Of a stretch of 64,000 nt of DNA, positions 24,318-35,623 are shown piece by piece. The DNA lies in the NCBI GenBank assembly GCA_963457665.1, contig OY735215.1, forward strand, positions 29,627,041 to 29,691,040, given 5' to 3'. Position numbers and translations under genes: made by a program. This stretch comes from Thysanoteuthis rhombus (taxonomy: Eukaryota > Mollusca > Cephalopoda > Oegopsida > Thysanoteuthidae). The number at the start of each line of letters is the position of its first letter. The stretch's first letter is position 1. The notes under the pieces were generated by a model. It saw only the letters and a program-made list of their open reading frames with translations. It searched no databases and had not been told where the DNA came from.

Positions 24318-25155
24318 ACACTGGAGGACCAGGAGTCCCCCGTGTCCTAAAAATTACTATGGTTATTACCAAAGGAGTTATCAGTATTAAAGGGTTAATC
24401 TACAACTGAAAAGTAAAGGGTTAATATGTTTTTGAAAATACTGTAGGAAGTTGAGAATTACATGCTTCCAAGTACGGGCACCTGTAGTTTCTCAATTTAA
24501 TGTGTTCTGTCAAATCCCTGGGTTGCAAAAACAAGTACTTTTAGAGAAGTTCTCCTCCTGATTTGATGACCAGATAGGGGCCAATGTCTGGGGTTTTGAA
24601 GGAAAAGTAATTTGCAGAGTTCTTGAAAGAGGGGGAGGCTAATTTATGATCTTGGACAGACTTGCGTTGCGAGACAGATGAGGGTCAATATTTGGGATTT
24701 TCTGGGAGGATCAAAATAACGTCAACAGGAAAAGAAAGAAAGGAAGTTAATTGATTTGTTTGGGCAAAGTGACGTCACGGAGGGGGCAGTGTTGGTGCCC
24801 AGGGCTTAAATAGGAGGGATTTTCATAACGGTGCGAGTAGAATTGGGGTTGGAGAAGAGAACGCTACCAGTCCCTCTTGTCAGCCGTCCGCCCTTCGTAA
24901 CCGTCAACCGCTGCTACTATCAAGTAGACTATCGTTTGTGACATGAGAGACCAGTCAGTTTGACTTAGATGAAAATCAGCCACCTCTCTTTTCAACTGCG
25001 AATAAGCATTTCCCATCTCCAGAGATATTGATAATCAATACTCTATATAAAACAGTTAAACGGAATTTCGACTTGTTGCCTTCTTTTACTAACCCAGTAC
25101 CACGACTGGTTTGGTGTAGTTTGTGAGACCATCCCTTAGACGCTGAAGGTCTACA
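24314..25155 (+). mobile_element. Probable solo LTR of a Ty3/Gypsy-type retrotransposon
   Basis: An ~842-bp block, distinctly richer in GC than its surroundings, begins TGTGACACTGG and ends GAAGGTCTACA (TG...CA). It is set into (TA)n on both sides, so a 4- to 6-bp TATA-type duplication cannot be told from the array. It has promoter-like order on the plus strand: TGACGTCA (24770), TTAAATAG (24806), then a GC-richer leader. There is no internal region, primer-binding site or second LTR, hence solo. The superfamily is inferred from LTR style and length only. Confidence 0.6.
24770..24813 (+). promoter_or_regulatory. CRE-like site and TATA-like box inside the LTR
   Basis: TGACGTCA at 24770-24777 is a perfect cAMP-response-element palindrome, the consensus site of CREB/ATF bZIP factors. 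TTAAATAG at 24806-24813 could serve as a TATA element about 30 bases downstream. Their order supports plus-strand transcription of the LTR. Activity is inference. Confidence 0.45.
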
Positions 25156-25157
25156 TA

Positions 25158-25189
<32 letters not shown>

Positions 25190-25197
25190 CACATATA
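25156..25197. repeat. (TA)n tract, right of the LTR
   Basis: TA repeats interrupted by TACA. Confidence 0.85.
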
Positions 25198-25209
25198 AAG
25201 ATGATTAAT

Positions 25210-25600
25210 GCTTGTTTTTTTTTAATTTTTTATTGACCACCAAACAGTTGCACCCTACTATCAGCAAAATTGTGTGCAAGGGTAACTTGACTATAGATGA
25301 ACATATGATAGGCTATGATGACTTCTGTTGACCTCTTAGGTAAGTTTAAAGTCTGGTCAATTTTCATCTTAAAGGTTGCAAATTTGTGTGCAAGGATAAC
25401 TTGACCAAAGAAATAACCAAGGATGGGTAGTGATGACCTCTGAAAGTCAATTTATGATCAGACCAATTTTGGTGGATTCAGGTCAATTTGGGCATTTCCA
25501 AATCTAGCAGAGACAGCTGCACCTCTTGTGTACAAAGGTAATATAACCCTAGGATGAACATAGGATAGGTGGTGCCAAATGCTTGGTACCCAAGATAGCA
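25210..25600 (+). repeat. Degenerate ~130-150-bp tandem array
   Basis: Three partial units are anchored by TTGTGTGCAAGGGTAACTTG (25270), TTGTGTGCAAGGATAACTTG (25383) and TTGTGTACAAAGGTAATAT (25525). Each is followed by GATGAACATA-GATAGG-like and TGATGACCTCTG-like strings. It may be related in style to 12400-13280 and 27040-27450. Confidence 0.6.
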
Positions 25601-26308
25601 CAAACAAATACACACATATGTAAACATATACATATATACTAGCTGGGATACTCAGTGTTGCTTAGAAAAAACTTAATCAATACTGAAAGGTGAGTCAAAA
25701 ATGAAAATTTCTAGCCAAGTTATTGATTTGGTCTTATCAGCAGTAGTATTGGTAGTCAAAAGTCAACATTAATGCATTTGGTTTTTGTTCACATTCTCTT
25801 TAATTTACATTGTAGTGGTTACTTGGTCAAGTTAATTAAATTATTAGTATCTAACTCCAATTAAATACCTAACTATTAAACCAACTACTATTGAATTGTA
25901 ATCTTACTATTTAGTATGAAGGGTGAAATCACGGAAAAGATAATTATTGAAGGCCTAACTACTAATGATGATAGTAGTCTGTTCAGAAAATGAAGGAAAG
26001 ATTAACTGCGTAGGTGAAAGAGAGAAGAAAGATTAGACCATTTTTTTCCTTAATAGCTTTAGACACAAAAATAGGAAGGCAGCTGACCGATTAGTCAAAT
26101 TTGAATAATAAATCCAAATTGTAATGCATTGCAAAGGGTGCAAATAAAATGTGTCTGTGATGGGATAAGATGAAGAACAATATTTGAAATAACAAAAAAT
26201 TTATTTATTGAAAGATGTATCAATATATTGACTCAATTGTGATTCTCATTAGAAAAAATAAGAAGAGAATGTGCTCTTAAAGTTGTTTTACTACTTGTTG
26301 GAATATTG

Positions 26309-26341
<33 letters not shown>

Positions 26342-27039
26342 GTAAATACTAGCAGGGATATCGAGAATCGTCCAGGGAAGATAAAATATAACAACAATAA
26401 CAATAAAGAATTCAAATTATATTTTATAAAGTTTTCATAAATTGAATGTTCATTTTAAACAAATATTTGTACACACTTTAATGTCAAGCTTAGCATTGTA
26501 GTTACATTGTAAAAAGAAGCCCTGCTCCTAAAAGCTTGAAAAAGAATTTTTCTCAAAAGCAACAAATTACTGGAGTAAACAAAGGTCACATGGATTGAAA
26601 GCAAAAAGAATTACTTGCAAAAATTATTTCATTCAAATTTTTTCAAATATTCAACTAAAATGATTATTTGCGCATGGATCTCAATTAAACCAGTTTTTGG
26701 CATTTGTAAGAAGAAATACATTAAAGAATATATTTTTATACTGTGTTGTCAAATTTGTAGTTATTTTCCTCCAGGCAACACTGGGAATCCCTGCAAGTAT
26801 TTTGATAAAGTAAAAATATCTTGGGATATTTGTAAAAAAAATACATAGATAGATCACAGGATAATACTAAAATGTAAATATTAAAACAAAAATTTTCAAA
26901 TGAGATGTTAAAAAATTATTAAAATCTTATGGGGCATAATGAATCAGTTAAAAGTCTTTTGAAAGATGAATTTCTGAAGATTCTTTCAATTTTTATAGAT
27001 TTTTTGTGAAATTTTGATGAAAATGAGTTATCTCATGTA
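25601..27039. other. Non-coding stretch between tandem arrays
   Basis: It contains an (AT)n tract at 26315-26341. ACTAGCTGGGATAC (25639) and ACTAGCAGGGATATC (26348) both sit just after TA-rich tracts and look like ends of one element family. A ~140-bp block at about 26480-26620 is related to the repeats at 39960-40345. No gene. Confidence 0.35.
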
Positions 27040-27450
27040 CATTCTTTAATAAGAATTAGAAATGACTTCTGATGACCTTGATTGACCTCTGAGGTCAACT
27101 TCTTACTCTCACTGTGAAAAGATGGGTCCCTATGGCAAATATCATCTTCCTAGGTGTAAAATTATGTCTTGCAATTGCTCAGGTTGGCTAGAAATGATTA
27201 TAAATTACCCTTGTGACTTTGAGTGATCTCCAAGTTAAACTACACATAGCCCATGAATTTTGTTGCAAAAAGATGCCAAATTTCAGCTTCCTAAGGGCAA
27301 AATTATAGCCTACAATTGCTTCAAATTGGCTAGAAATGACTTCTGATAACCTTGAATGACCAACTAGGTGAACCTCATATGGTTCATGTTAATCACTTGA
27401 AAGGATGTACCCCTACGCCAAATTTCAGCTTGCTAAATGCAAAATTAATT
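27040..27450 (+). repeat. Degenerate ~140-bp tandem array
   Basis: Units are anchored by GCAAATATCATCTTCCTAGG (27138), GCCAAATTTCAGCTTCCTAA and GCCAAATTTCAGCTTGCTAA, with TTGGCTAGAAATGACTTCTG and TTGAATGACC between them. It is the same family as 12400-13280. Confidence 0.65.
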
Positions 27451-28569
27451 TCCGCTTACATCAGACGGAAAGTCAGAATCCAATTTAGCATTATAAGTGC
27501 TTTGTGAATTTAACCCCAACATAAAATATTTTCAGAAAAAAATGCAGGAAAGAGGGTGAAACTCTTTTTTTTCTTTTCCGGCCTAATAAATCATTCTAAT
27601 ACATTTTAACAAAGTCATTTTATAATTTTTGTTTTAATATTTTTTTTTTGCAGTATCATCCCGATACTTTCTGTTGATTTTTTTTTTTTTGTATTCATGT
27701 ATTGGAAAAATATAGATATTCTCACTGTATTAGAATCAATAATTATAAATCCAAGTGTCACCAAATTGGTTTGTTTGTATGTTTGTCTGCTCATGTCAAA
27801 GACTCTTAGTGGAAATATAAGTATTACTCTCTCCCTTTCTTTAAAGCTAGAGGAAGAGAGCAAGTCTCAAGTGACTGATTTGTGGACAGCAGCCAGTGTA
27901 TGACTGACTACTCTAGCTTTCTGTCTGTGTGTTAGTCTCTAGGTTTAAGATCCTAAGTGGGCAGAATTGAAAGAACAAAACCGAACAATTTCCAACTTCT
28001 CTTTTAAGTTGATTGAAGAGAGGAGGAAAGTAAAACTAATGTGACTAAATGTGGGCAGCAGTTGCAATTGTTTCACCAAGTAAAAAAAAAAAGCTCTGAT
28101 TAGCTTCTATTTGAACTTTATGTAATTTTTTTCTTTATGCACTGAGTAAGTATGCCACTTGAAAGAGTTAGATGAAAATTTCATGTTTCATTTTGGCAGA
28201 AATTTAAAAAATCAAGCCATGTAAAAGTGTAGGTATATTTTCTAAAACAATGCTTAAAAATAAAAATATACAAAATATTAATTTATCCATAAATAGCATT
28301 AAAAAATCCTGTCATTTTTTTTATGGGTGTCATGCTAATATTTTGATAATTACTTCCACCGATGTAAAGTTTGAGGTCACGTCATCGTTACAGCAGATTT
28401 GCCTATTGAAAAGTTTGTTAGTACATACATTTGCATATTCTAAAGTTTGTTACTGCAATATGATTGCATATTTTGAGATGTTCTACTTACATTTGGATAT
28501 TTTGAAAAATAAATGTATATCTATTTCCTTACTTATTACAATCAAGTGTTTAGGGTAAGAATTTGTTTT
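27451..28569. other. Non-coding stretch
   Basis: It has T-rich tracts near 27640 and 27678. A weak two-unit duplication lies near 27830-28070 (CTTTAAAGCTAGAGGAAGAG and CTTTTAAGTTGATTGAAGAG, each followed by a GTGGACAGCAG-like string). No gene recognised. Confidence 0.3.
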
Positions 28570-28870
28570 CCATAGAGCTGTCAATTGTTTGTGTGAGATA
28601 AATGCTTAATGGCCCAGAAAACTTTGTCTTAAAGTACTGGATCGGACACTGAGGAACATAAAACAAAAGCAAAGGCATTTTAACTGAATACATAAACCTT
28701 CTGTGCATAAAGGCCTATTTTTTTTGTACAGTTTCCATTATTTGTGTGGGATGAATACTCAATGGCTGAGAAACTTGCCCTTGAAGCAATGGATCAGACA
28801 ATGAGGAACAAAAAAAAAAGCAATGACATCATGGGCGGAATACATAAACACAGACAAGGCTGGATACTTC
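28570..28870. repeat. Two-unit tandem repeat (~160 bp)
   Basis: TTTGTGTGAGATAAATGCTTAATGG...CTGGATCGGACACTGAGGAAC...AATACATAAACC is followed by TTTGTGTGGGATGAATACTCAATGG...ATGGATCAGACAATGAGGAAC...AATACATAAACAC. Block order and spacing are conserved. Confidence 0.7.
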
Positions 28871-29063
28871 TGCTCATATAAGATATAAAGCATAATAAAA
28901 TGTATTTCTGCATTCAGTAAATTGAAACCAAGGCATAAAATATTATTATTTAACAGAAGAGAAGTATAAATAAACCATTTTTTTTAGCTAAAATAACATA
29001 ATTGAAGAAAATATGCCAAGCATGAAATTTCGACTGAAAATATGAAAATTTTAAGGTTCAATT

Positions 29064-29882
29064 AGGCAGACGTGTTTAGCACTTCCCCCTTATCATGGCT
29101 GAGTTGAGTTTCTATACAAATCACTGATTTTAATTTTGCAATGACTTATATTTTAATAAAAATGAAGAAACTTTTTAAATGCACCAACTTTCACTGAAAA
29201 AACATTAGATACAAGTTTTCGGGAATTCTTTCATCAAGTTTGATATAACGCAATGCATGCCTACACTATGGAAGTGAATTGCATCAAAATTACCATACAC
29301 ACTTAATTTAACTTAAATTATACACTGCAAGTGTTTTTTTTCTGAAAAAACAAAGATTCTCCAATTTGTAAACATATAACAAGAGTTTTAACATAGGGAA
29401 TAAAAAGAATTCAAAAGTCAGGCACAAATGATTCATATTCAAAAATAAGATGTGCATAGTATATATGTTTTGGTGACACAGTGGGTTACGTTCAGTAACC
29501 AAAAGATTGGTGGCTCGAATCCACCCATGAAGTACTTTTCTTTTTAGGACATCATGTGCACATATTATTATTAAAGAAAACAGAATCAGTAAAAAAAATG
29601 CCTACCTGCACAATATGTCAATATAATTGTAAAAACTTCAAAGAATACTGAACAAAAATATTTTAACATGAAATAGACGAAAAAATATTGATGCAGTGGC
29701 AATTTTGAACAATCTGATTTCATAAAGTTTTATTACATGTGGGTACATGCCATTGTAAATGATTATTTTGTGACACTGCATTAATATTTTTTGGTGTATT
29801 TTTATCTTGAAATATTCTTGTTCAATATTTTTGAAGTTTTTACAATTATATTAACATATACAGGTACACATTTTTCTTACTA
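29064..29882 (+). mobile_element. Composite dispersed repeat Z, copy 1 (tRNA-like module plus terminal hairpin)
   Basis: It is homologous to 44554-45294 along its length. In order it has an AT-rich leader of ~400 bases (shared AATTTGTAAACATATAACAAG), a tRNA-like module at 29468-29527 with B-box GGCTCGAATCC, and a large inverted repeat. Arms 29588-29700 and 29770-29881 pair over ~110 bases around a ~69-base loop. Homology to copy 2 stops at the end of the right arm, so the hairpin forms the 3' end. There is no open frame. The class is not recognised: SINE-like head, foldback tail. Confidence 0.7.
29588..29881. repeat. Large imperfect inverted repeat (terminal hairpin of composite Z)
   Basis: Left-arm strings CCTACCTGCACAATATG, AATATAATTGTAAAAACTTC and AAAAAATATTGATGCAGTG recur as reverse complements in the right arm (CACTGCATTAATATTTTTT, GAAGTTTTTACAATTATATT, CAGGTACACATTTTTCTTAC). 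As RNA this would form a long hairpin. Confidence 0.85.
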
Positions 29883-30424
29883 ATATATTTATGTGCATAA
29901 AAAGAATGGTTATAATATACTGATTTATTCAAACTGGTGTCCTCATTTGGTTATGATCACAGGATTTCAGCTATCTCTGAGATAAGGGACTACCATTATC
30001 ATACATTGATTTATTCAGACTAGTTTATTTCTAACTGGAATAAAAGCCTTTTTCTATTTTTCATTTATTCTTAAAACTGTTCTTTGTACATTTTCATGTT
30101 CTAGTTTATGACTAAAGGCACTACGTGACACATGCCACTTGAAGACCAGTTAGTTACTAACCAGGCTAACATATAATAGTTAGGGCAGACAAAAACTGCA
30201 TCATTGCAACAGTTAAACTAGTGCAGGGTAGTACTAAAACATTTTTCGTTAATTCAGCTTGATTGTTTGAGAAATGTTGAAAGTCAACTTTAAAATCAAT
30301 TCATCTGACTTTTGGATATTTGCATTCTATAGATTAAAAGAATTTGAAAATGCTATTAAAGAATGCTGAAGACATAACAATATCATCTGACCTAATTGTG
30401 CTTATGGTTATTCCTGTGAACTCA
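29883..30424. other. Non-coding spacer
   Basis: AT-rich with no recognised feature. Confidence 0.3.
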
Positions 30425-30740
30425 CTGTGGGGCATAGGGTCACAATCACTCTACTGTGGTTTCAGAAGCAAGTAAGCTTTACCAGGGCTTGGGACCAAGT
30501 ATGGTAGCTGCCAAGCTCTAGATTTTTTTGTCAGAGTAACCTTCTTTTAGATGGACTGTCTTACAGGACTAAAGGGCTCTATTCAGCTTCGCTATTTATC
30601 CATGTCTTGGGAGGGTGGATTCATGCTTTTCCCAAAGGCATTAGTGTAAAATGGATGTAAACAATCTTAGCCCAAATTCAAACTCAGTCTGCCAACTCTG
30701 TTTTCCATGTGATACAATCAATAATGAGATTTTACAAACC
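30425..30740 (-). mobile_element. tRNA-derived SINE, inverted, near full length
   Basis: On the minus strand a tRNA-like head has B-box-like GAGTTTGAATTTGG. It is followed by ACACTAATGCCTTTGGGAAA, GCATGAATCCACC, GGATAAATAGCGAAG, GCCCTTTAGTCCTGTAAGAC and a long tail ending CCCCACAGTGAGTTC. It is the most complete family member here, about 315 bases. Confidence 0.75.
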
Positions 30741-31667
30741 AGTGAGAAATTACATTGATTCAAGAATATCATTAAATTTGATGAAACCTTTGTTCACAAA
30801 GGTTTGTATCAAATTATGCAAAAACTAAAATTGTTCTTTCCTAAAATTAGCCAGAACAAGAAAATTCCAAGCAAATATCTTTTTTGAGTTGTTGTTTTGG
30901 CAAAGCCAGTGAGAAATAAGTTGCTTGTGTAAGTGACAGTGATTGATTCTGCAATCCTTATCAATATTCATCAAAGAGCTATTTGGTTGTACCTACAGGC
31001 CCAACATATTGGACAAATTTGAATGGGCCATCCGGGATCCGTCTGATCCAAGTCCTAATTCATGCCCTGGAAAAAGAGTTTTGAGAAAAACAGACTTGAA
31101 ATTGATTTTTAGAAAATATGGTTGATTGACCAGACTCCAAGTCTCACCTTTTTGACCAATGCCATCTGAATCCGGGTGTGTAGAAAAATCCATACTGAGT
31201 AGTCACATGATATGGCATAAAGTATGTGGTCAAACCCTAATGGTGATGTTATGTGGACGAGACTAAATGGAATAATTGAATTTGGTTTGAAGGAGTGGAT
31301 TTTGAAAGGTTTGGGAAGAAGGATATTGAAATAGGTTTCCAAATTTGTGAAACAAAAGACGTTTATGAGATATGACCAATTAACTGGTCTGGGTAATTAA
31401 TATCATTCCCCAGCACTATCTTCCCCTTTCTTAGATATGAGCAAATCTCTTATAAGCATCTTTTTTTTCTTGCTCTCAGGAGACGGAGAGAGAGGCTCCC
31501 AGTATACATATTGTACGACCGACCGATCCGTGGGGATCTTAGTTTTGTTGAAGTCTGGCAGTTGACTAGCAGAGGAGAACTTGAGTAACTAACTGCAGGG
31601 TTACAAAGTTGAAGATAGAATCCAAACTTAGTGATGATCAACCCTATGTTGCTCACCACTACCTCTA
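30741..31667. other. Non-coding stretch
   Basis: Short chance frames only (for example 30943-31125 and, on the other strand, 31109-31342); no domain recognised. Confidence 0.3.
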
Positions 31668-32402
31668 ACTAATGATAGATGAACTAAATGAAGAGAGTTA
31701 GAAAGTTGGCCAACACATGAACTTCAGCAAGATAAAGATCATGTTCAACAACCGCATCGGAGATAAAAACGCTAAGATCAAAATTGAAGACACAGAACTG
31801 GAGAGAGTGGATCACTACATCTACCTAGGACAACGAATCTCCATGAGAACCTCAAAAGAAGAAGAAATCAAGGAATCACACTAGGATGGCAAGCCTTTGG
31901 CAGAGAAAGCTCAACCTCCAAAAATGAGAAGATCCCATTAATCCTAAGAAGAAGGGTGTATAACCAATGCATCCTCCCAATAGTCACTTATGGAGCTGAA
32001 ACATGGAACCTAACCAAGAGACAGATCCGCAAATTGAGAACCATGCAACATGCACATGAAAGAATTATGCCGGGCCTCACATGGAGAGAGCAGCACAGTA
32101 CATCCAGGAAAAGACAAGAGTCAGGGACATCATAGAATCCATTAGAAATCTCAAATGGCAGTGGGCTGGCCATGTTGCAAGAATGGTGGACAACTGATGA
32201 ACATTGTGACTCATGACGTGGATCCCCCACGATCACATGCGCAACTGAGGCTGGCAGAATATTAGATGGAGAGATGAGCTAGACAAATTCAGAAAGCACT
32301 GGCTCCGCGACGCCCATGATAGAGAAGTGTGGCGAATCCTGGGGAAGGTCTATGTCCAACGATGGACTTAAGAGACTGATGATGATGATGAAGATGATGA
32401 GA
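31668..32402 (+). mobile_element. RTE-type LINE, longest 3' copy
   Basis: Across stops and frameshifts the plus strand reads MNFSKIKIMFNN, IKIEDTELERVDHYIYLGQR, RRVYNQCILPIVTYGAETW and NLTKRQIRKLRTMQ. The WAGHVARM and KFRKHWLRDAHDREVW blocks follow. These are the conserved region after the catalytic core of LINE reverse transcriptase and the C-terminal tail. It ends CTTAAGAGACTGATGATGATG, where the stop lies in the tail repeat. It is 5'-truncated and defective. Confidence 0.85.
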
Positions 32403-33295
32403 TCTTTTAGGCTCTCTGAGTAAACCCCCTCTTTGACCAAGTAACATTGGATAAGCATTGCTTTCAACAGGGCAGGGTTGATTGCAGTAATCCTTGAGGA
32501 AATAAATTCAACACTCATTGATTTTTAATCAGAGTGGTTGTTTTGCCTGTTGAGTTTTCAAAAATTTAATTTACAATTTTTATTTTGTAACCCGAAATTT
32601 GCATCCACAAGTTTTTCAACTGGCTTCATGATCTTTCACGTAATGTGGGGATGGGTAGAAGATAACAGGTGTGAAGCATCCCAACTGGACAGCTGGTGCA
32701 GCAAAGGTGTTATATCCATACCAATAATAATAATACCACTCTGTACCTCCACTAATGACCTTATTACTTACGTAAAAATATTTTGCTAAATACCTAAAGA
32801 ATATTGACTGAAAATGTCATTGTATAAATGCCTAAATATGAAGACTATTTTGCATCATATTCTGTGGTGTTTGAAAAATTGTAAAAATCTTTAGTTGTTT
32901 TTCAAGTTTGCAAAAAATAGTCTGGTAATTTAGACTCAAGCTAAAATAAAATTTAAAAACCTCTAATTGTTGCAAAGAGTTGTAAGATGTTTTCAGATAT
33001 TTTATGAAAATTTATTTAAAAAAGCAAATATTTCTTAAAGCCATCATTTATTTAGGCTATAAGGACCTATGAAAATTCAATGTTACAACATAGCAATTTC
33101 TAAATAGTCCATATGAGATATCTTAATCTGGGAAGCAGAAATAAATCATATAGTTTACACTTTTAAATAGTGACTAATGCTATTTTGAAGTCTAATATCA
33201 ATTCTTATTCTTAACCTGAAGGGTTATGATCCTTACTGCAAGAAGCTGTTAGAATTTACATGACCTTTCAGTAATATACATATACACATACACAC
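32403..33295. other. Non-coding stretch
   Basis: Nothing recognised beyond AT-rich sequence. Confidence 0.3.
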
Positions 33296-33796
33296 CAGGT
33301 CTGTCCAGAAAGTATCCAGTCATTTTGAATATCTCAAGTACTGATTTCACATTTTTGATGTAACTATGCAACCCTTCAGAGGGGCTCTTACTGCACATGC
33401 CTGAACACTCTCCTGTGATGTTACTCAGTCAGCAGTGAGACACCATGGAATAAGCTTGAGTACTGTGTGACTGTCACATTAACAATGAATGGAGGTACCT
33501 ATTCTTCACCTCTTGTGTGATTTTTTTTTGCAAAACATCACATCACCCAGGATTGACAGACCCCCATACATTTCTCTAGCTGTAACTTCTGGCTTTTCCC
33601 CAATAGATTTCAGACCATGACCAAGATTAAGGAGAACATCTCAAGGCTGCTGATAGCGATCCTAAAAGAAGACTTCGCAAAGTGGTGGGAACAGTGGTAG
33701 AAGTGTGTAAGGTCCCATGGAGAGTACTAGGGTACCATTACCTAGAAAAGCCATTTTTATCTTTTGTTAATATTAAATGGCTGGATACTTAACCTG
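33296..33796 (+). mobile_element. Short mariner-like element derivative
   Basis: The left end, CAGGTCTGTCCAGAAAGTAT then CCAGTCATT, is matched by the reverse complement of AATGGCTGGATACTT-AACCTG at the right end, allowing a deletion in the right repeat. Near 33600-33730 the plus strand reads DFAKWWEQW-KCVRSHGEY-G with two stops. This resembles the W--RW-KCI-SQGDYFEG tail of mariner transposases. The catalytic domain is absent, so the element is non-autonomous. No clean TA duplication is seen at the left end. Confidence 0.65.
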
Positions 33797-35227
33797 TATG
33801 TGCTGTCTCATATTGTTAATTTCCTTTCTCGATTTCTCCAGTTATATATTGCTATCCTCATTGTATACATCACATCTTATTTTTTCTCTTCTCTTTTGTA
33901 TCATTTCCTTCTTGAGTTTACCTATGCAATCAAAAAATGATGGAAGTATCTAAATGATATTGTACATGAAAAAAACATTAAAAAACTGTTTGTTGCTTTG
34001 CATCTTCTTGTTAATGTTCAACTAGAATGAACGAGGATTTTTTTTATGTACTTGCAAAAATAAATAGATAAGGGGGATCACTCTATAATTGGCATTTAAT
34101 AATTATCTCTCCAGACAAATGCTACAGCCAGGAGATATAAACTATCATTTATGGCGTATTATATAAATAGATACCGCTTTTCTGAGAATGGACAAGATGC
34201 AGGATAAAAGTTTCAAACTAAAAGGTCTATTATTTGAATGCTTCTTTTTTTTTCTCTGGTTGAAATTCCAGTTCAGCAACCAGTATCAAGCCAACTCCTC
34301 TAAAACCAGCCGCAGCAAAGCAGTCATTAGGCACAACAAGGTTTCTTGATGCACAGCCTATTCTGCATTGCCTGCTCTTGGTAGTAATACTGATTGAAAT
34401 ATTGTTGGTAGTTGCTGAAAATGCAACCACTAATGAAATAGATGCCTTGCAGCTACATGAGCTGAAAGCGGTATTTGGGGTATGCTGCTACAGGTGTCCT
34501 CTACTATGACGCAGATGTTGGGGACCAAGAAAGCCAACTGCTTTATAACTGAGCGGTTATAATTGCTTGGTGGGTATGGGTGATATTTAAGGGTGAGTGA
34601 TTAGTAAAAGATGGCAAATATATTTTATCATTTAAAAACTAAGTGGTATTTAAACAAACGAACAAACACATTCTTTAATATTTGTTTGTTTTTTTTTCAA
34701 TTATATGATACCATTAAAATAACTACAATATATCACAAAGTATACTAAATCTCAAAATTTAAAAACCAAATGTTTACATTGATGACTTGATCCATTGAAC
34801 TGTTAGCCCCTGTGCCTTCAGATAACTCGGAGCAGGAAAAGCTCAAATTATCTTTTTTTCAAATATTTGTTCATTGACTATTAAAATGTTTTTGTCTAAT
34901 TCATTTCATTTTCAAGGTCAAAGTCAAATATATTTCTTGGTGGAGTAGGGTGGGTTGAGTTGAGGCATGGTGGTTGTGTTACCTATTTTCTCAAAACGGC
35001 TCATGGGATAGTTAATTTGTGCTCAGCCCAAAATAACAGACTCCTAGGTTCAAATGGAAATTATACTTTTATCCACATTTTTTTCTAAATGAGTGAGCAA
35101 TAGTTTAGGTTAAAATGTTGGGGTCTACCAGCCATTCAACTTAAATTGTGGACCTCACCTATAAAAAATTGCGTTATATCGAGGAAGGGGGGACACCTTT
35201 AACAATCTTGATTTGAGGAAAAAGGAT
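33797..35227. other. Non-coding stretch
   Basis: No supported gene. A fragment near 35160 (GCGTTATATCGAGGAA) recalls pogo-type ends but is isolated. Confidence 0.3.
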
Positions 35228-35570
35228 TCAACGTGCGCATGGGAGAATCATGCTCAACCTCACATGGAGAGATCACAAGACAGCACAGTATATAAGGAAG
35301 AAAACAGGTGTTCGCGACATCATAGAAACTATTAAAAAACTCAAATGGCAATGGGCAGGCCATGTTGCAAGAATGAAAGACAACCGATGGACATCACGTC
35401 TCACAACATGGATCCCCAGAGATCACATAAGAAACCGAGGCCGACAGAACACAAGATGGAGAGATGAACTTGACAAATTCAGGAAATACTGGCTCCGCGA
35501 TGCCCATGATAGGGAATTGTGGCGAATCATGGGGAAGGTCTATGTCCAACAATGGACGTTAAAAGACTAC

Positions 35571-35622
<52 letters not shown>
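35228..35622 (+). mobile_element. RTE-type LINE, youngest-looking 3' tail
   Basis: It holds an intact C-terminal reading frame (see 35250-35573) running into a long (TGA)n array at 35573-35620. Its lack of stops suggests it is younger than the copies at 3746, 13939 and 31668. Confidence 0.85.
35250..35573 (+). pseudogene. LINE endonuclease/reverse-transcriptase, C-terminal 107 residues
   Basis: The frame starts inside the element at LNLTWRDHKTAQYIRKKTGV. It carries the conserved tail LKWQWAGHVARMKDNRW, RNRGRQNTRWRDELDKFRKY and DRELWRIMGKVYVQQW. The natural protein would be several hundred residues longer, so the ATG is internal and the endonuclease and catalytic reverse-transcriptase domains are missing. 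The stop codon TGA is the first unit of the (TGA)n tail, giving essentially no 3' UTR. It is not expected to be a host gene. Confidence 0.85.

Positions 35623-35623
<1 letters not shown>

Noticed and set aside
29468-29527. A functional tRNA gene
   Set aside because: The A-box half is poor, no clean acceptor stem forms, and the module sits inside a dispersed repeat with a second copy.
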